The notes below the pieces were generated by a model that was given only the letters and a program-made list of their open reading frames with translations, did no database searches and was not told the DNA's origin. A program made the translations under genes and the position numbers. This document shows positions 33,609 through 43,839 of a DNA stretch of 60,943 nucleotides, one piece after another. The stretch's first letter is position 1. Each line of letters begins with the position of its first letter. The DNA is from an uncultured Muribaculaceae bacterium. GTDB taxonomy: Bacteria > Bacteroidota > Bacteroidia > Bacteroidales > Muribaculaceae. The stretch is from the NCBI GenBank assembly GCA_910579105.1, contig CAJTRT010000011.1:1-60943 (forward strand), written 5' to 3'.

Positions 33609-34535
33609 TTAAAAAACTGTAAAACCGACGATTTCGCCCCGGCATATGGCCCGGGCGACGCGGATCAACGCCGCCGGCGGAAGTATTTCGAGCGCGCCGA
33701 CATACAGGATGAAATATACCAGTGAAAGGGGGCCGCGGTAGAAGATTCTGAATCCTTTGGCCACGAACACGAGCCGCGTGGCGACATAGCCCGCGGCGCT
33801 CACTGCCAGCATGGCCGATGTGGCTCCGGGATAGAAGAGGGCCACGAGCATGGGAATGGTTATCAGCTGGGCGAGCAGGACCGACGAGGCATTGAGGCCC
33901 CGGCGCCACTGGGAGCCGCGCAACGGGTCGGTGAAGGCGTAGCCTATCGTGCCGACGGCGGCGAGCTGGAACAGGTAGTAGCTTCCTGTGACGGCAGTCA
34001 GCCACCCGACTACCGACGACAGCGAGGCACCGTGGCCTATGAGCCCGAAGCCGGCGGTATTGCCGCGGGGTGCCAGCCATAGCAGGAGCATTACGGCGGA
34101 AAACACGCAGAGCTGGGTGATGAGCAGGAAGTTGGAACGGGTCTCGTTGGCGGTGTGCTCGTCGAAAACGTTGGCGCGCCGGCGCAGCGACCACAAGTCC
34201 TGCGGCAGGGAATGGAACAGGCGCCGTATGTGGCGCGTGTTGAGCGCCAGCAGCACGAGCACTCCCACGATTATGCCCATTACCTGCGGGTCTGTGCCGG
34301 CGGTGACGGCCCTGGGGGTGCCCACTATGCCGCGCTCCCACTCCGGGGGACGGGTGGCGAACAGCGAGCGCTCAGCCGCGTCGAGAGGTGTTTCGGCTTG
34401 CAGGCACACATCCGCCGGGGCAAACGGCTCGCGGGGAGCGTCCTCGAAGGATGCTCCCCACTGTCCGGCCCGCGCCGTATGGAAGGTGGCGGCTTGCGGC
34501 TGTGTTGTAGTCGATGCGTTGTCAGCCGCGGGCAT
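33609..34535 (-). CDS. DUF4271 membrane protein
   Basis: The 308-residue protein has a polar N-terminal third of about 85 residues, then seven or so hydrophobic helices (from VMGIIVGVLVLLAL onward) ending near the C-terminus. Conserved Bacteroidetes features such as FHSLPQDL and the helix pair around FQLAAVGTIGYAF match DUF4271. Its function is unknown. Its start overlaps the end of the Na/Pi gene by 14 bases, and it is followed by hemD. Confidence 0.8.
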   Translation of the reverse strand: MPAADNASTTTQPQAATFHTARAGQWGASFEDAPREPFAPADVCLQAETPLDAAERSLFATRPPEWERGIVGTPRAVTAGTDPQVMGIIVGVLVLLALNTRHIRRLFHSLPQDLWSLRRRANVFDEHTANETRSNFLLITQLCVFSAVMLLLWLAPRGNTAGFGLIGHGASLSSVVGWLTAVTGSYYLFQLAAVGTIGYAFTDPLRGSQWRRGLNASSVLLAQLITIPMLVALFYPGATSAMLAVSAAGYVATRLVFVAKGFRIFYRGPLSLVYFILYVGALEILPPAALIRVARAICRGEIVGFTVF

Positions 34536-36360
34536 GAGTGCGTTTGTACTCGTCGCGCAGCGTGTCCACGACGTTGATTATGTAGTCGCCTGTCTTTTCG
34601 AGCGTGGAGATTATGTCCATATAGTAGATGCCGCTCTGGTATTCGTAGTGGCGCTCGTTTATGTTCTCCACATTGGCGGTGCGCAGCTGGTTGCGCAGGT
34701 TGTTTATCTCGCGCTCGCGGTTATAGGAGCGCAGTATGTCGGGTTCGGTCTGCTTCTCGATGTCGCTCAGTAGCAGGATCATGTTCTGCATGGCTTTCTC
34801 GACGTAGGAGAACATGGTGTCGACGTTCTTGTATATCTCGTCGTTGAACTTTACCCCGCTCTGCTGTTTGCGCAGGAGTATCTTGCCCACGCCGAGAGCG
34901 CAGTCGGCGATGCTCTCTATTTCCGAATCGATGGAGAGCATGGCGGCTATGCGGCGTTTCGACTCGTTTGAAAGCCGGCCTTCGGCGCATCGGTTCAGAT
35001 AGTTCGCGATCTCTATGTCCATGCGGTCCGAGATCTCCTCGTATTTTTCCAGGCGGGAGTATGTCTTGTTGAAGTCGTCGGAATTGTCCTTCGTGTGAAC
35101 CAGGTCGCGCGCCATCGGGAGCATCCTTGCCACGCGTTCGGCGAACACGTGTATCTCCTTCTCGGCCTGGCTGATGTTAAGCTCTGACGCCGACAGGATG
35201 CCGCCATGGATGAATTTGAGCTGGAACTCGTCGTCGCCGTGGTGCTTGGCCGGCACGAGCCATTCCACGATTTTCACATACACGTTCGTCAGCCAGATCA
35301 TTATCGACAGGTTTATGAGGTTGAAAACCGTGTGGAACATCGACAGGCCGAACGACACGCTCACCTGCATGGAGGCAATCACGGAGCGGTGGTGGAGCAC
35401 CACGCCGTCGTCGGTGGGCAGCGAGGTGGAATACAGCTGGTTATAGATGTCGGGATGGGCGCTCTGGAGGTCGGTGACGTAGCGGTAGAGAGCCGAGGGG
35501 TCACCCTGGCCGATCTCCTCGGTGATCCAGGAGTTCAGCCCGACGAAGGGGAAGAACACCGCGAGGACCCATACCGTTCCGAGCAGGTTGAAGAGGAGGT
35601 GTCCCATGGCTGTGCGCTTGGCGGCGACGTTGCCGCTCATGGAGGCCAGCAGCGGGGTGATCGTGGTGCCTATGTTGGAGCCGAGCACCAGGGCGCACGC
35701 GAGGTCGAACGTGATCCATCCTTTCGAGCACATGATAAGCGTGATGGCGAATGTGGCGGCCGACGACTGGATGACCATCGTCACCACCAGGCCCACAAGG
35801 CAGAATACCAGCACCGAGCCGAAGCCCATCGACGCGTAACGTTGCAGGAAGGCGAACATCTCCGGGTTGCTCTGCAAGTCGGGCACGTACTTGCTGATCA
35901 TGTCAAGGCCCATGAAGAGGAACGCGAAGCCTATGGTGAACTCGCCTATTGACTTTGTGCGGCTCTTGCTTGAAAAAAGCAGGGGGATCGCCAGGCCGAT
36001 AAGCGGGAGGGCGAAGGCCGATATGTCGACCTTGAAGCCGAACAAGGCGATCACCCAGGCCGTGAACGTGGTGCCGACGTTGGCGCCCATGATTACCGCC
36101 ATGGACTGCGCCAGCGTCATCAGGCCGGCGTTCACGAAGCTGACAACCATCACGGTGGAAGCCGACGAGCTTTGGATCAGTGCCGTGATGAAGAAACCTG
36201 TGACGGTGCCGGTGAAGCGGTTCCTCGTCATCGCGGAAAGGATGTTGCGCAGGCGGTCGCCGGCGGCTTTCTGCAATCCTTCGCTCATGACCTTCATCCC
36301 GTAGAGGAAGAGGCCGACGGCTCCTATGAGCCCGAGAAAGTCAAGTATGGAGTAGTTCAT
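34522..36360 (-). CDS. Na/phosphate cotransporter family protein with PhoU-like domain
   Basis: The 612-residue protein has two inverted repeats of the NptA fold, each with a QSSSA-type signature: ALIQSSSASTV (residues 60-70) and MVIQSSAATFA (195-205). The cytoplasmic C-terminal third is helical and resembles PhoU. It should import phosphate with Na+, or move phosphate in response to PhoU-type control. It lies 24 bases after yidC in the pyrG/yidC run. Confidence 0.93.
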   Translation of the reverse strand: MNYSILDFLGLIGAVGLFLYGMKVMSEGLQKAAGDRLRNILSAMTRNRFTGTVTGFFITALIQSSSASTVMVVSFVNAGLMTLAQSMAVIMGANVGTTFTAWVIALFGFKVDISAFALPLIGLAIPLLFSSKSRTKSIGEFTIGFAFLFMGLDMISKYVPDLQSNPEMFAFLQRYASMGFGSVLVFCLVGLVVTMVIQSSAATFAITLIMCSKGWITFDLACALVLGSNIGTTITPLLASMSGNVAAKRTAMGHLLFNLLGTVWVLAVFFPFVGLNSWITEEIGQGDPSALYRYVTDLQSAHPDIYNQLYSTSLPTDDGVVLHHRSVIASMQVSVSFGLSMFHTVFNLINLSIMIWLTNVYVKIVEWLVPAKHHGDDEFQLKFIHGGILSASELNISQAEKEIHVFAERVARMLPMARDLVHTKDNSDDFNKTYSRLEKYEEISDRMDIEIANYLNRCAEGRLSNESKRRIAAMLSIDSEIESIADCALGVGKILLRKQQSGVKFNDEIYKNVDTMFSYVEKAMQNMILLLSDIEKQTEPDILRSYNREREINNLRNQLRTANVENINERHYEYQSGIYYMDIISTLEKTGDYIINVVDTLRDEYKRTHARG

Positions 36361-36384
36361 CTCTTTGAGGGATGTGGGGTGTGT

Positions 36385-38496
36385 TTAGCGGCGGTTTTTC
36401 TTCTGCTGCTCGCGGAGCATGGCCTGCTGCTGGCGCTGCGCTTCCTCCAGGCGCGCCATGAAGCCGGATTTCTTCTTTGGCTTGGCGGCGTTGGCCTTCA
36501 TGCGGGCGCGCACTTTCTCGTCGTTGGTGCACAGGCGGAATATCCATGTCTGCAATATGGTGATCAGCAGCGAGAGGAAGTAGTAGTAGCTCAGGCCGGC
36601 GGCGTAGTCGTTGAATATGAAGAGGAACATCACCGGCATCAGGTACATCATCCACTTCATTCCAGGCATCGAGGCCGAGCTGGGCTGGTTCTGCATGTTT
36701 ATGTAGGTGTAGCCCACGTTGGTCACGGTCATCAGAAGGCAGAAGAGGCTGACATGGTTGCCGTACCAGGGTATCGAGAACGGGAGGGTGAGGATGTAGT
36801 CGGGGGCCGAGAGGTCCTTGACCCATAGGAAGCTCTCGCCGCGCAGCTCGATCGCCGAGGGGAAGAACCAGAACATCGCGATCAGGATAGGCATCTGCAA
36901 CAGCATCGGCAGGCAGCCGGCCATCGGGCTGGCCCCGGCCTGGGAGTAGAGCTGCATGGTCTTCTGGCTGCGGGTCATGGCGTTTTCCTGGCCGGGATAC
37001 TTGTCGTTGATAGCCTTGATTTCCGGCGCGAGCACGCGCATTTTGGCCTGCGACGTGAAGCTCTTGTAGGTCAGCGGGAAGAGGATTATCTTTATGAATA
37101 CCGTCAGCAGGAAGATGATCAGGCCGTAGGAGCTGATGAACTTGCTCAGGAAGGTGAACACCGGGATAATGATCAGGGTGTTGATCCAGCGGAATATGGG
37201 CCAGCCAAGCGGTATGAGGTCGGTCAGGTCAAGCGATGGGTCGTCCTTGTCGGCTTTTAGCGAGCTGCTGAGGTTGTCGAGCAGCGGATAGAGGTTGGGG
37301 CCGAGGAATATGTCGATGCTGACCGGGTTCTCGGTCGTGGAGTTGTAGTCGACTGTGGTTTTCGCCGACAGCTCTTTCACGAAGTGGGGGTCGTTTTTAA
37401 GGTCTTTTGACGACACCTCGGCCGAGAGGAACGCCGTGCGGGGAATCATGACTGAGGAGAAGAACTGGTTCTTGAACGCGATCCATTTAAGCCGCTGGTC
37501 GAGCTGTTCCTCCTCGTCGCCCTGGGCGTTGAGGTTGTCGGGCGAGTCGCCGATGAACTTGTAGTAGAGACCCGAGTTGCGTTCCTCGAAGGTGCGGCCC
37601 ACCTCGTTGCGGTGCATGCGCTGGTTCCATAGGAAGTCGGCGGTGGCCACGCTCGGGGGAATTATGCGGTCCATCCCTTTCTGCACCACGTCCATGCGCA
37701 CAACATAGCTCCCTTGGGGCAGCGTGTAGCGCAAGCCCCAGAAAGCGCCTCCGCCGAGGTCGAGCTTCATCATCACGGTGGAGTCGTTCACCTGTTCGGG
37801 GGTGAAGAAGAAGTCGGCGGTGTTGAAGCGCTGCGTGGCGGAGGTGAGCACGAATCCGTAAGAGCCGTCGGCCGGACGCATTACCTGCACGCGGGCAGTG
37901 TCGATCTCGTCGCTGCTGGCCGATTTCGGCAGGTATGTGTCGTAGTCGAGCAGTGTCGCGCGGGCTATACGTCCGCCCCGGGTCATCAGTTCGAGGTCGA
38001 TGACGTCGTTCTTCAAGCTGACGGTCTGTTCCGTCCCGCTGAGGTGACGGGCGAAGCCGCGGTAGCGGTCGGCGTCTTCGAGGGCTCCGCGGAGGTTTTT
38101 GAGCGCCTCGCGGCGGTTGTCGAGGGAAACGTCGTCGCCGAACTTTCCGGAGGCGACAGTCTCGTAGCTGAGCACTGTGTCGAGCGCCTGCACGGTCCCG
38201 CTGACGGATCCGCCGTCGCATACGAGGTCGACCTTGGCGGTCTTGTATCGTGGCGCCGAGGCGGTGTCGCCTGCCGCCACCATGCGCACCACCGCCGGCA
38301 CAGCTGCCGCCTCGGCGGCTGTGAGGGTGTCGACGGTGAATGATGTCTGTGTATTCTTGGCGGCCTCGGCCTGCCCGGCTTCGGCTTTCTGTTCCATTTC
38401 CTGGATGCGTCGCTCCTGTTGTCCTTTGTTGATGTACATGAATCCGAAGATCACCATGCCCATCAGAAGGAATCCTAAAAGGGTGTTCTTGTCCAT
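36385..38496 (-). CDS. yidC: membrane protein insertase YidC
   Basis: YidC inserts and folds inner-membrane proteins. The 703-residue protein is the long Gram-negative form: an N-terminal helix (TLLGFLLMGMVIFGFMYI), a large periplasmic domain to about residue 400, then five helices. QPILIA-like and MPILIAMFWFFPSA segments mark the core. The C-terminal tail KPKKKSGFMARLEEAQRQQQ is basic and long. It starts 80 bases after pyrG. In E. coli it sits beside rnpA and yidD; here those are 4 kb apart. Confidence 0.97.
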   Translation of the reverse strand: MDKNTLLGFLLMGMVIFGFMYINKGQQERRIQEMEQKAEAGQAEAAKNTQTSFTVDTLTAAEAAAVPAVVRMVAAGDTASAPRYKTAKVDLVCDGGSVSGTVQALDTVLSYETVASGKFGDDVSLDNRREALKNLRGALEDADRYRGFARHLSGTEQTVSLKNDVIDLELMTRGGRIARATLLDYDTYLPKSASSDEIDTARVQVMRPADGSYGFVLTSATQRFNTADFFFTPEQVNDSTVMMKLDLGGGAFWGLRYTLPQGSYVVRMDVVQKGMDRIIPPSVATADFLWNQRMHRNEVGRTFEERNSGLYYKFIGDSPDNLNAQGDEEEQLDQRLKWIAFKNQFFSSVMIPRTAFLSAEVSSKDLKNDPHFVKELSAKTTVDYNSTTENPVSIDIFLGPNLYPLLDNLSSSLKADKDDPSLDLTDLIPLGWPIFRWINTLIIIPVFTFLSKFISSYGLIIFLLTVFIKIILFPLTYKSFTSQAKMRVLAPEIKAINDKYPGQENAMTRSQKTMQLYSQAGASPMAGCLPMLLQMPILIAMFWFFPSAIELRGESFLWVKDLSAPDYILTLPFSIPWYGNHVSLFCLLMTVTNVGYTYINMQNQPSSASMPGMKWMMYLMPVMFLFIFNDYAAGLSYYYFLSLLITILQTWIFRLCTNDEKVRARMKANAAKPKKKSGFMARLEEAQRQQQAMLREQQKKNRR

Positions 38497-38576
38497 TTTC
38501 TGCTTTTTGCGGAGGAGTGGGTGTTAAGTAGTGGGGAGTTGTGGTTTTCTGACTTCTGTTTCTCCGGGGACGGGTC

Positions 38577-40205
38577 TCAGGCATCGCGCTCTTCGGCCTT
38601 TCCGGCACCGTATTCTATCGCCGCCGCCACGAAGCTCAGGAAGAGGGGGTGCGGCGAGAGCACGGTCGAGGAATATTCCGGGTGGTACTGTGTGCCAAGG
38701 AACCAGCGCTTGTCGGGCAGTTCCACGATTTCCACCAGGCCCGTCTGCGGGTTTTCACCCGAGCAGGCCATGCCGCCCTGCTCGAACCGGCCGCGGTAGC
38801 TGTCGTTGAACTCGAAGCGGTGGCGGTGGCGCTCGCTGACCGTTGTCCTGCCATAGGCCTTTGCCGCGAGGGAGTCGGGTTTGAGCCGGCAGTCGTACGC
38901 CCCGAGGCGCATCGTGCCCCCGAGGTTGGAGATGCTTTTCTGCTCCTCCATGATGTCAATCACCTTGTCGGGGGTCAGCGGGTTGATTTCTGATGAGTTG
39001 GCTTCCGGAAGCCCGAGTACGTCGCGGGCGAACTCGATCACCATGCACTGCATGCCGAGGCAGATTCCGAAGGTCGGCACGTCGTGCTCGCGGGCCCATT
39101 TGAGTGCCGCGAACTTGCCCTCGATGCCGCGCTGGCCGAATCCCGGGGCTATTATCACACCGTCGAGGGGGGAGAGCAGTTCTTCGGCGTTGGAATCGTT
39201 GATTTTTTCGGAGTGGATGTAGCGCAGGTCAAGCTTGCGGTCGTTGTATGTCGCGGCCTGGAATAGGGCCTCGTTGATTGATTTGTAGGCGTCCTGCAGC
39301 TCCACGTATTTGCCTACCAGCCCGATTGTCACGGTCTTTGACGCGCCGCGCATCTTCGCGAGGAAGTTGAGCCAGGGGGCCATGTCGGGCTCCCCGTCGA
39401 AGGCGGTTCCCGTTTTCCTCAGCACTATCTCGTCGAGATGCTGGGCGTGCATCGCCAGGGGGACCTCGTAGATCGACGGGCAGTCGATCGACTGTATGAC
39501 TGCTTCGGGGGCCACGTTGCAGAACAGGGCTATCTTGCGGCGCATGTCGGCGTTGATGTCGTGCTCGGTGCGGAGCACCAGCACGTCGGGCTGTATGCCG
39601 AGCTCTTGCAGTTTCTTCACAGAGTGCTGCGTGGGCTTGGTCTTAAGCTCTTTGGCGGCCGCGATGAACGGGACGTAGGTCAGGTGTACGCAGAGGCTGT
39701 TCCCGCCGAGTTCCCAGCGCAGCTGGCGGACGGCCTCCAGGAACGGCAGCGACTCTATGTCGCCCACCACGCCTCCGATTTCCGTGATGACGAAGTCGAA
39801 GTCGCCCGTAAGTCCGAGCTGCTTTACGTTGCGTTTGATCTCGTCGGTGATGTGGGGCACGATCTGAACCGTCTTTCCGAGGTAGTCGCCGCGGCGCTCC
39901 TTGTCGATCACGTTCTGGTAGATGCGTCCGGTCGTTATGCTGTTGGCCTTTGTCGTGTGCGTGTTGGTGAATCGCTCGTAGTGTCCCAGGTCGAGGTCGG
40001 CCTCGTGGCCGTCGACGGTGACGTAACACTCTCCGTGCTCGTATGGGTTGAGCGTTCCGGGATCGACGTTGATGTACGGGTCGAATTTCTGTATGGTCAC
40101 TCTGTATCCCCGGGCTATCAATAAGCGGGCAAGCGATGAGGAGATAATCCCTTTCCCGAGAGATGACACCACGCCGCCTGTGACAAAAATATACTTAGTT
40201 TCCAC
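38577..40205 (-). CDS. pyrG: CTP synthase
   Basis: CTP synthase aminates UTP with glutamine-derived ammonia. The start is a GTG at 40205 (ETKYIFVTGGVVSSLGKG follows). The 542-residue protein has the N-terminal synthetase domain with FVTGGVVSSLGKGI and a C-terminal glutaminase with the nucleophile Cys in FGICLGMQCMV and His/Glu in QYHPEYSS. A -7 element TAACTTTG lies at 40244-40237, about 32 bases upstream. It leads the run pyrG, yidC, Na/Pi, DUF4271. Confidence 0.97.
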   Translation of the reverse strand: METKYIFVTGGVVSSLGKGIISSSLARLLIARGYRVTIQKFDPYINVDPGTLNPYEHGECYVTVDGHEADLDLGHYERFTNTHTTKANSITTGRIYQNVIDKERRGDYLGKTVQIVPHITDEIKRNVKQLGLTGDFDFVITEIGGVVGDIESLPFLEAVRQLRWELGGNSLCVHLTYVPFIAAAKELKTKPTQHSVKKLQELGIQPDVLVLRTEHDINADMRRKIALFCNVAPEAVIQSIDCPSIYEVPLAMHAQHLDEIVLRKTGTAFDGEPDMAPWLNFLAKMRGASKTVTIGLVGKYVELQDAYKSINEALFQAATYNDRKLDLRYIHSEKINDSNAEELLSPLDGVIIAPGFGQRGIEGKFAALKWAREHDVPTFGICLGMQCMVIEFARDVLGLPEANSSEINPLTPDKVIDIMEEQKSISNLGGTMRLGAYDCRLKPDSLAAKAYGRTTVSERHRHRFEFNDSYRGRFEQGGMACSGENPQTGLVEIVELPDKRWFLGTQYHPEYSSTVLSPHPLFLSFVAAAIEYGAGKAEERDA

Positions 40206-40236
40206 TATGTGTCGGATGCTTGTGTTGTTTGCGCCA

Positions 40237-40244
40237 CAAAGTTA
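40237..40244 (-). promoter_or_regulatory. -7 promoter element for pyrG
   Basis: TAACTTTG on the minus strand is a full TAnnTTTG match, 32 bases ahead of the pyrG start. A -33 TTG at the right spacing is not apparent. It falls within the short gap after the GT2 gene stop at 40257. Confidence 0.45.
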
Positions 40245-40256
40245 TGAAAAAAAACG

Positions 40257-41093
40257 CTAACAGCCGTCAGCTTTCGCTCCAAAATCGCTCGGTACTTCGC
40301 GCAGGGCGTACGCGGCGCCGGCGGCCATGGCTCTTAGCGCTTTGAAAAATCCGGCGTTGCCCGCCCGCGAAATCCGCAGTGCCACTACCGGAAGCCGCGG
40401 GATCCACATCAGCCGGTGACGCAGGGCTATCACGGCGCCGGTGGTGCGCAGAAGCCCCTCGGAGCTTTTCGGGAGCGAGCCCGAGGTGAGGGTGGGGTGC
40501 GTGGCTATCGTCAGCGGGAAAAAACGGCAGCTCACCCCGGCTTTCACCGCCGACAGCAGGAAGAACTCGTCCTCCCCGGCTGTCAGATACGGCGCTCCCG
40601 GGCCGAAGAGCGGGCTGAAACGCAGGTTGCCGGCTTTGCTCTGGCGGCGCAGGGCTATCTCGAAGGTGGTCTGGTAGAATCCTTTCGGCACCGGGTTTAG
40701 GGAGACTGCCTCCCCCGGGTATGGCTTTTCGTCGGGACCGTCGTATCGGAACGAGGCATAGTCGACTTCCGGGTTGGCCTCGAAAACTCCGCGCACGCGG
40801 TCGAACGCGTCCGGGTGGTAGACCAGGTCGTCGTCGCCGATGAGGATGATGTCGGCGCGGCAGTGTTCCAGGGCGTTGTTCCGGTTGGCCGAAAGTCCGC
40901 GGCCGTCGAAGCGGAGGACCTCCACGTCATCGCGGGCCGCCACCGCGTCCGGGATCCTGGCGTTCCTGTGGTCCTGCCACGACACCACATAGCCGACCCC
41001 CTCCCGCGGAGGCAGGAGCACCCGTTCAATCCGGCTTATCCCCTCGGGCGCGTGGGTGGGGATGGCTACTTGCAGCGTCAGTTTCTTGTCCAT
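40257..41093 (-). CDS. GT2-like glycosyltransferase
   Basis: From the ATG at 41093 (MDKKLTLQVAIPTHAPEGIS) the protein has 278 residues. GT-A features include SANRNNALEHC, ILIGDDDLVYHPDAF (DxD-like) and TAGEDEFFLLSAVKAG near the C-terminal part. The sugar and acceptor are unknown. The C-terminal 60 residues include a hydrophobic stretch, so it may be membrane-associated. A -7 motif TATATTCG at 41108-41101 ends seven bases before the ATG, so the mRNA may have almost no leader. Confidence 0.85.
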   Translation of the reverse strand: MDKKLTLQVAIPTHAPEGISRIERVLLPPREGVGYVVSWQDHRNARIPDAVAARDDVEVLRFDGRGLSANRNNALEHCRADIILIGDDDLVYHPDAFDRVRGVFEANPEVDYASFRYDGPDEKPYPGEAVSLNPVPKGFYQTTFEIALRRQSKAGNLRFSPLFGPGAPYLTAGEDEFFLLSAVKAGVSCRFFPLTIATHPTLTSGSLPKSSEGLLRTTGAVIALRHRLMWIPRLPVVALRISRAGNAGFFKALRAMAAGAAYALREVPSDFGAKADGC

Positions 41094-41171
41094 TTCGCCG
41101 CGAATATACAAAAATATTAAAAATATCGAATAAAATGGCCGGGCTACGCCGAAAAGTCGGGAAGATTGTTG

Positions 41172-41179
41172 TACCTTTG
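41172..41179 (+). promoter_or_regulatory. -7 promoter element for the DEAD helicase operon
   Basis: TACCTTTG is a full -7 match. A matching -33 element is not obvious. It leaves a leader of roughly 150 bases before the helicase ATG, a length common for cold-shock-type helicase genes. Confidence 0.45.
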
Positions 41180-41337
41180 TGGTTTTCCAACATACATCGG
41201 CTTTGGAGATATATCGGATTTCGCGCCGCAAGGGCGCGACGGCGGCAGGGAAGGGCCGCGAGACGTCTCCGCGGCCACTAACACAAAGGGACGGGCCGCG
41301 GGCAAGTGCCGCCGCCTCCCGCTAACAACACAGATTT

Positions 41338-43161
41338 ATGACATTTGAAGAAATGGGCGTCAGCGAGAAGCTGCGCAAGGCGATAGAGGAAATGGGGTTT
41401 GAGAATCCGATGCCGGTCCAGGAGAAAGTTATCCCGCACCTGCTCACCCAGGACGGCGACGTGGTCGCCCTGGCACAGACAGGTACCGGCAAGACGGCGG
41501 CCTTCGGCCTCCCGGTGCTCCAGCGCGTCGACGCCGACCGCATGGTGCCCCAGGCGCTTATCCTGTCGCCGACCCGCGAGCTCTGCCTGCAGATCGCCGC
41601 CGACCTGGCCGACTTCTCGAAGTACATGCCCGACATACGGGTTATCCCCGTCTACGGCGGTTCGAGCATACAGAGCCAGATACGCTCGCTGCGCGACGGC
41701 GCGCAGATCATCGTGGCCACCCCTGGCCGTCTGATCGACCTTATCAACCGCGGAGTGGTGAAACTCGGCGACGTGCACACCGTGGTTCTCGACGAGGCCG
41801 ACGAGATGCTCAACATGGGCTTCATCGATTCCATAAACGAGATTCTCGAGCATGTTCCCGACGAGCGCAAGATGCTGATGTTCTCGGCGACTATGCCCAA
41901 GGAGGTGGCCAAGATCGCCAAGAAGTATATGAAGGATCCGGTGGAATTCGTGGTAGGAACCAGGAACGAGGGCGCGGCCAACGTGCGCCACATATACTAT
42001 ATGGTGAACGCCCGCGACAAATATCTCGCCCTGAAACGCATCGCCGACGTTAACCCCGACATATACGCCATAGTGTTCTGCCGCACCCGCCGCGACACGC
42101 AGGAGGTGGCCGAGAACCTGATCCGCGACGGCTATAACGCCGACGCGCTCCACGGCGACCTCTCACAGCAGCAGCGCGACATCGTGATGAAGAAGTTCCG
42201 CGACCGCGTGATTTCCATGCTGGTGGCCACCGACGTGGCGGCCCGAGGCCTCGACGTCGACGACCTCACCCACGTCATAAATTACGGGCTGCCCGATGAC
42301 ACCGCCGTGTACACCCACCGCTCCGGCCGTACCGGCCGCGCCGGCAAGACAGGCGTCAGCGTCGCCATAATCCATTCGCGCGAGAAGGGCAAGCTGCGCG
42401 AGATCGAGCGCATCATAGGCAAGACCTTCGAGCGCAAGGAGGTGCCGACCCCCGACCACATCATAGAGAAGCAGCTCTTCCACCTGGCCGACCGCATCGA
42501 GCGGGCCGAGGTCGACGACGCGGAGCTGGAACGCTTTATGCCTGGCGTCATGAAGAAGCTCGGGTGGCTCTCAGGCGAGGACCTTACGAAGCGCGTCCTT
42601 TCCCTGGAGCTGCGCCGCCTGCTGAACTATTACAAGGACGCTCCGGCGATCGACTTTATCGACGAGAAACCCTCCCGCAAGAAGACCGACAGGGAGCGCG
42701 CCATCGAGGGTCCCCGCTCTGACAAGGACAAGGACCGCCGCACCGCCTCCCGCGGCATGGAGCGCCTTTACATCAATCTCGGAAAACGCGACGGGTTCTT
42801 CGCCGGCAACCTCATCGACATGCTCAACAAGTGCGTCGAGGGGGCGAGGGTCGATGTGGGCCGCATTGACCTCCTGCCGGGCTACTCGCTCTTCGATGTG
42901 AAGAAGTCCGACGCCCGCCGGGTGGTGAGCTCGCTGAAAGGGCTTGACTTCATGGGAAAACGCGTTTACAGCGAGGTGGCCGAGGCCGACAAGGACTACG
43001 CCCATGCCGCGACGCGGCGTTCAAGGGAGAAGTTTGACGACGCTCCGGCTGCTCCGGCCAACCGCAAGGCGCGCCGCAAGGAGAAATTCGCCCAGCAGGA
43101 CGAGGTCATGGATCCTTATGACTCGTTCGCTATGTTCAAAAAGAAATCAAAGAGGAAGTAA
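41338..43161 (+). CDS. DEAD-box RNA helicase with DbpA-type RNA-binding domain
   Basis: The 607-residue protein has the full set of helicase motifs: Q-motif PMPVQEKVIP, AQTGTGKT (46-53), PTRELCLQ, TPGRLIDL, VLDEADEML, FSATMP, ATDVAARGLDV and HRSGRTGRAG. After residue 470 comes a DbpA/CsdA-type domain starting YINLGKRDGFFAGNL. A Lys/Arg-rich tail follows. This matches the CsdA/DeaD group that remodels ribosome assembly intermediates and mRNAs in the cold. It precedes DUF3256 by 36 bases. Confidence 0.95.
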   Translation: MTFEEMGVSEKLRKAIEEMGFENPMPVQEKVIPHLLTQDGDVVALAQTGTGKTAAFGLPVLQRVDADRMVPQALILSPTRELCLQIAADLADFSKYMPDIRVIPVYGGSSIQSQIRSLRDGAQIIVATPGRLIDLINRGVVKLGDVHTVVLDEADEMLNMGFIDSINEILEHVPDERKMLMFSATMPKEVAKIAKKYMKDPVEFVVGTRNEGAANVRHIYYMVNARDKYLALKRIADVNPDIYAIVFCRTRRDTQEVAENLIRDGYNADALHGDLSQQQRDIVMKKFRDRVISMLVATDVAARGLDVDDLTHVINYGLPDDTAVYTHRSGRTGRAGKTGVSVAIIHSREKGKLREIERIIGKTFERKEVPTPDHIIEKQLFHLADRIERAEVDDAELERFMPGVMKKLGWLSGEDLTKRVLSLELRRLLNYYKDAPAIDFIDEKPSRKKTDRERAIEGPRSDKDKDRRTASRGMERLYINLGKRDGFFAGNLIDMLNKCVEGARVDVGRIDLLPGYSLFDVKKSDARRVVSSLKGLDFMGKRVYSEVAEADKDYAHAATRRSREKFDDAPAAPANRKARRKEKFAQQDEVMDPYDSFAMFKKKSKRK

Positions 43162-43197
43162 CCGCTTGCTCTTTAAAAATTCCCGAATCAGACACTT

Positions 43198-43839
43198 ATG
43201 CGCGATCTCTTTCTTGCCCTGGCCTTGTGCTGCGTCGCCGCGTTCTGCGCGGTGCCGCTGACAGGGCGCGCGCTGACAGCCTCCGAGGCTTTCGCCAAGG
43301 CTCCGGCAAGGGTGTTCCCGACGGTCGACTCGCTGACGCGGCTCGACATGATCGACTACTTCAACAGCGGCTCGCCCAAGGCGTCGCGCAATCTGCTCAG
43401 GGGCGACTGCCGGGTGACCGCCGTCAGCGATACCCGCGTGGAGTTCCTTTCGTCAGACGTGGCGTCCCATTCAGTCGAGCTTATGCCCGGCGCCAAGGGT
43501 GACACGGTCATAATGGTCATATCCACTCTGCGGACTCCGGCCCGGGATTCGAATGTGCGGTTTTTCGACACGTCATGGCGGGAGATCCCAGGGGTAATGG
43601 AGCCGCCGGTGCTCGGCGACTGGCTTACGGAGCAGGGGAGGGGAGAGCGCGCCGACGTGGAGAACGCCGTGCCGTTCATTATGTCTGAGGCGGTCTATGA
43701 CCCCGCTACCGCGGTCCTGACGCTTACCTGCCGCCCCGAGGAGTATCTGCCGGAGGAGGCGGTGCCTGTGGCGAAACGCGGGTTGCGCGGAAGCCTCGGA
43801 TACCGCTGGGACGGCAAACACATGAAACCGCTGAAATGA
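43198..43839 (+). CDS. DUF3256 secreted protein
   Basis: The 213-residue protein starts with a signal peptide (LFLALALCCVAAFCAVPLTGRA). The mature part contains FPTVDSLTRLDMIDYFNSG, which is characteristic of the Bacteroidales family DUF3256. The function is unknown; it is likely periplasmic. Its stop overlaps the xseA start by 4 bases (ATGA), so it is translated together with a DNA-repair enzyme, an odd pairing without clear meaning. Confidence 0.8.
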   Translation: MRDLFLALALCCVAAFCAVPLTGRALTASEAFAKAPARVFPTVDSLTRLDMIDYFNSGSPKASRNLLRGDCRVTAVSDTRVEFLSSDVASHSVELMPGAKGDTVIMVISTLRTPARDSNVRFFDTSWREIPGVMEPPVLGDWLTEQGRGERADVENAVPFIMSEAVYDPATAVLTLTCRPEEYLPEEAVPVAKRGLRGSLGYRWDGKHMKPLK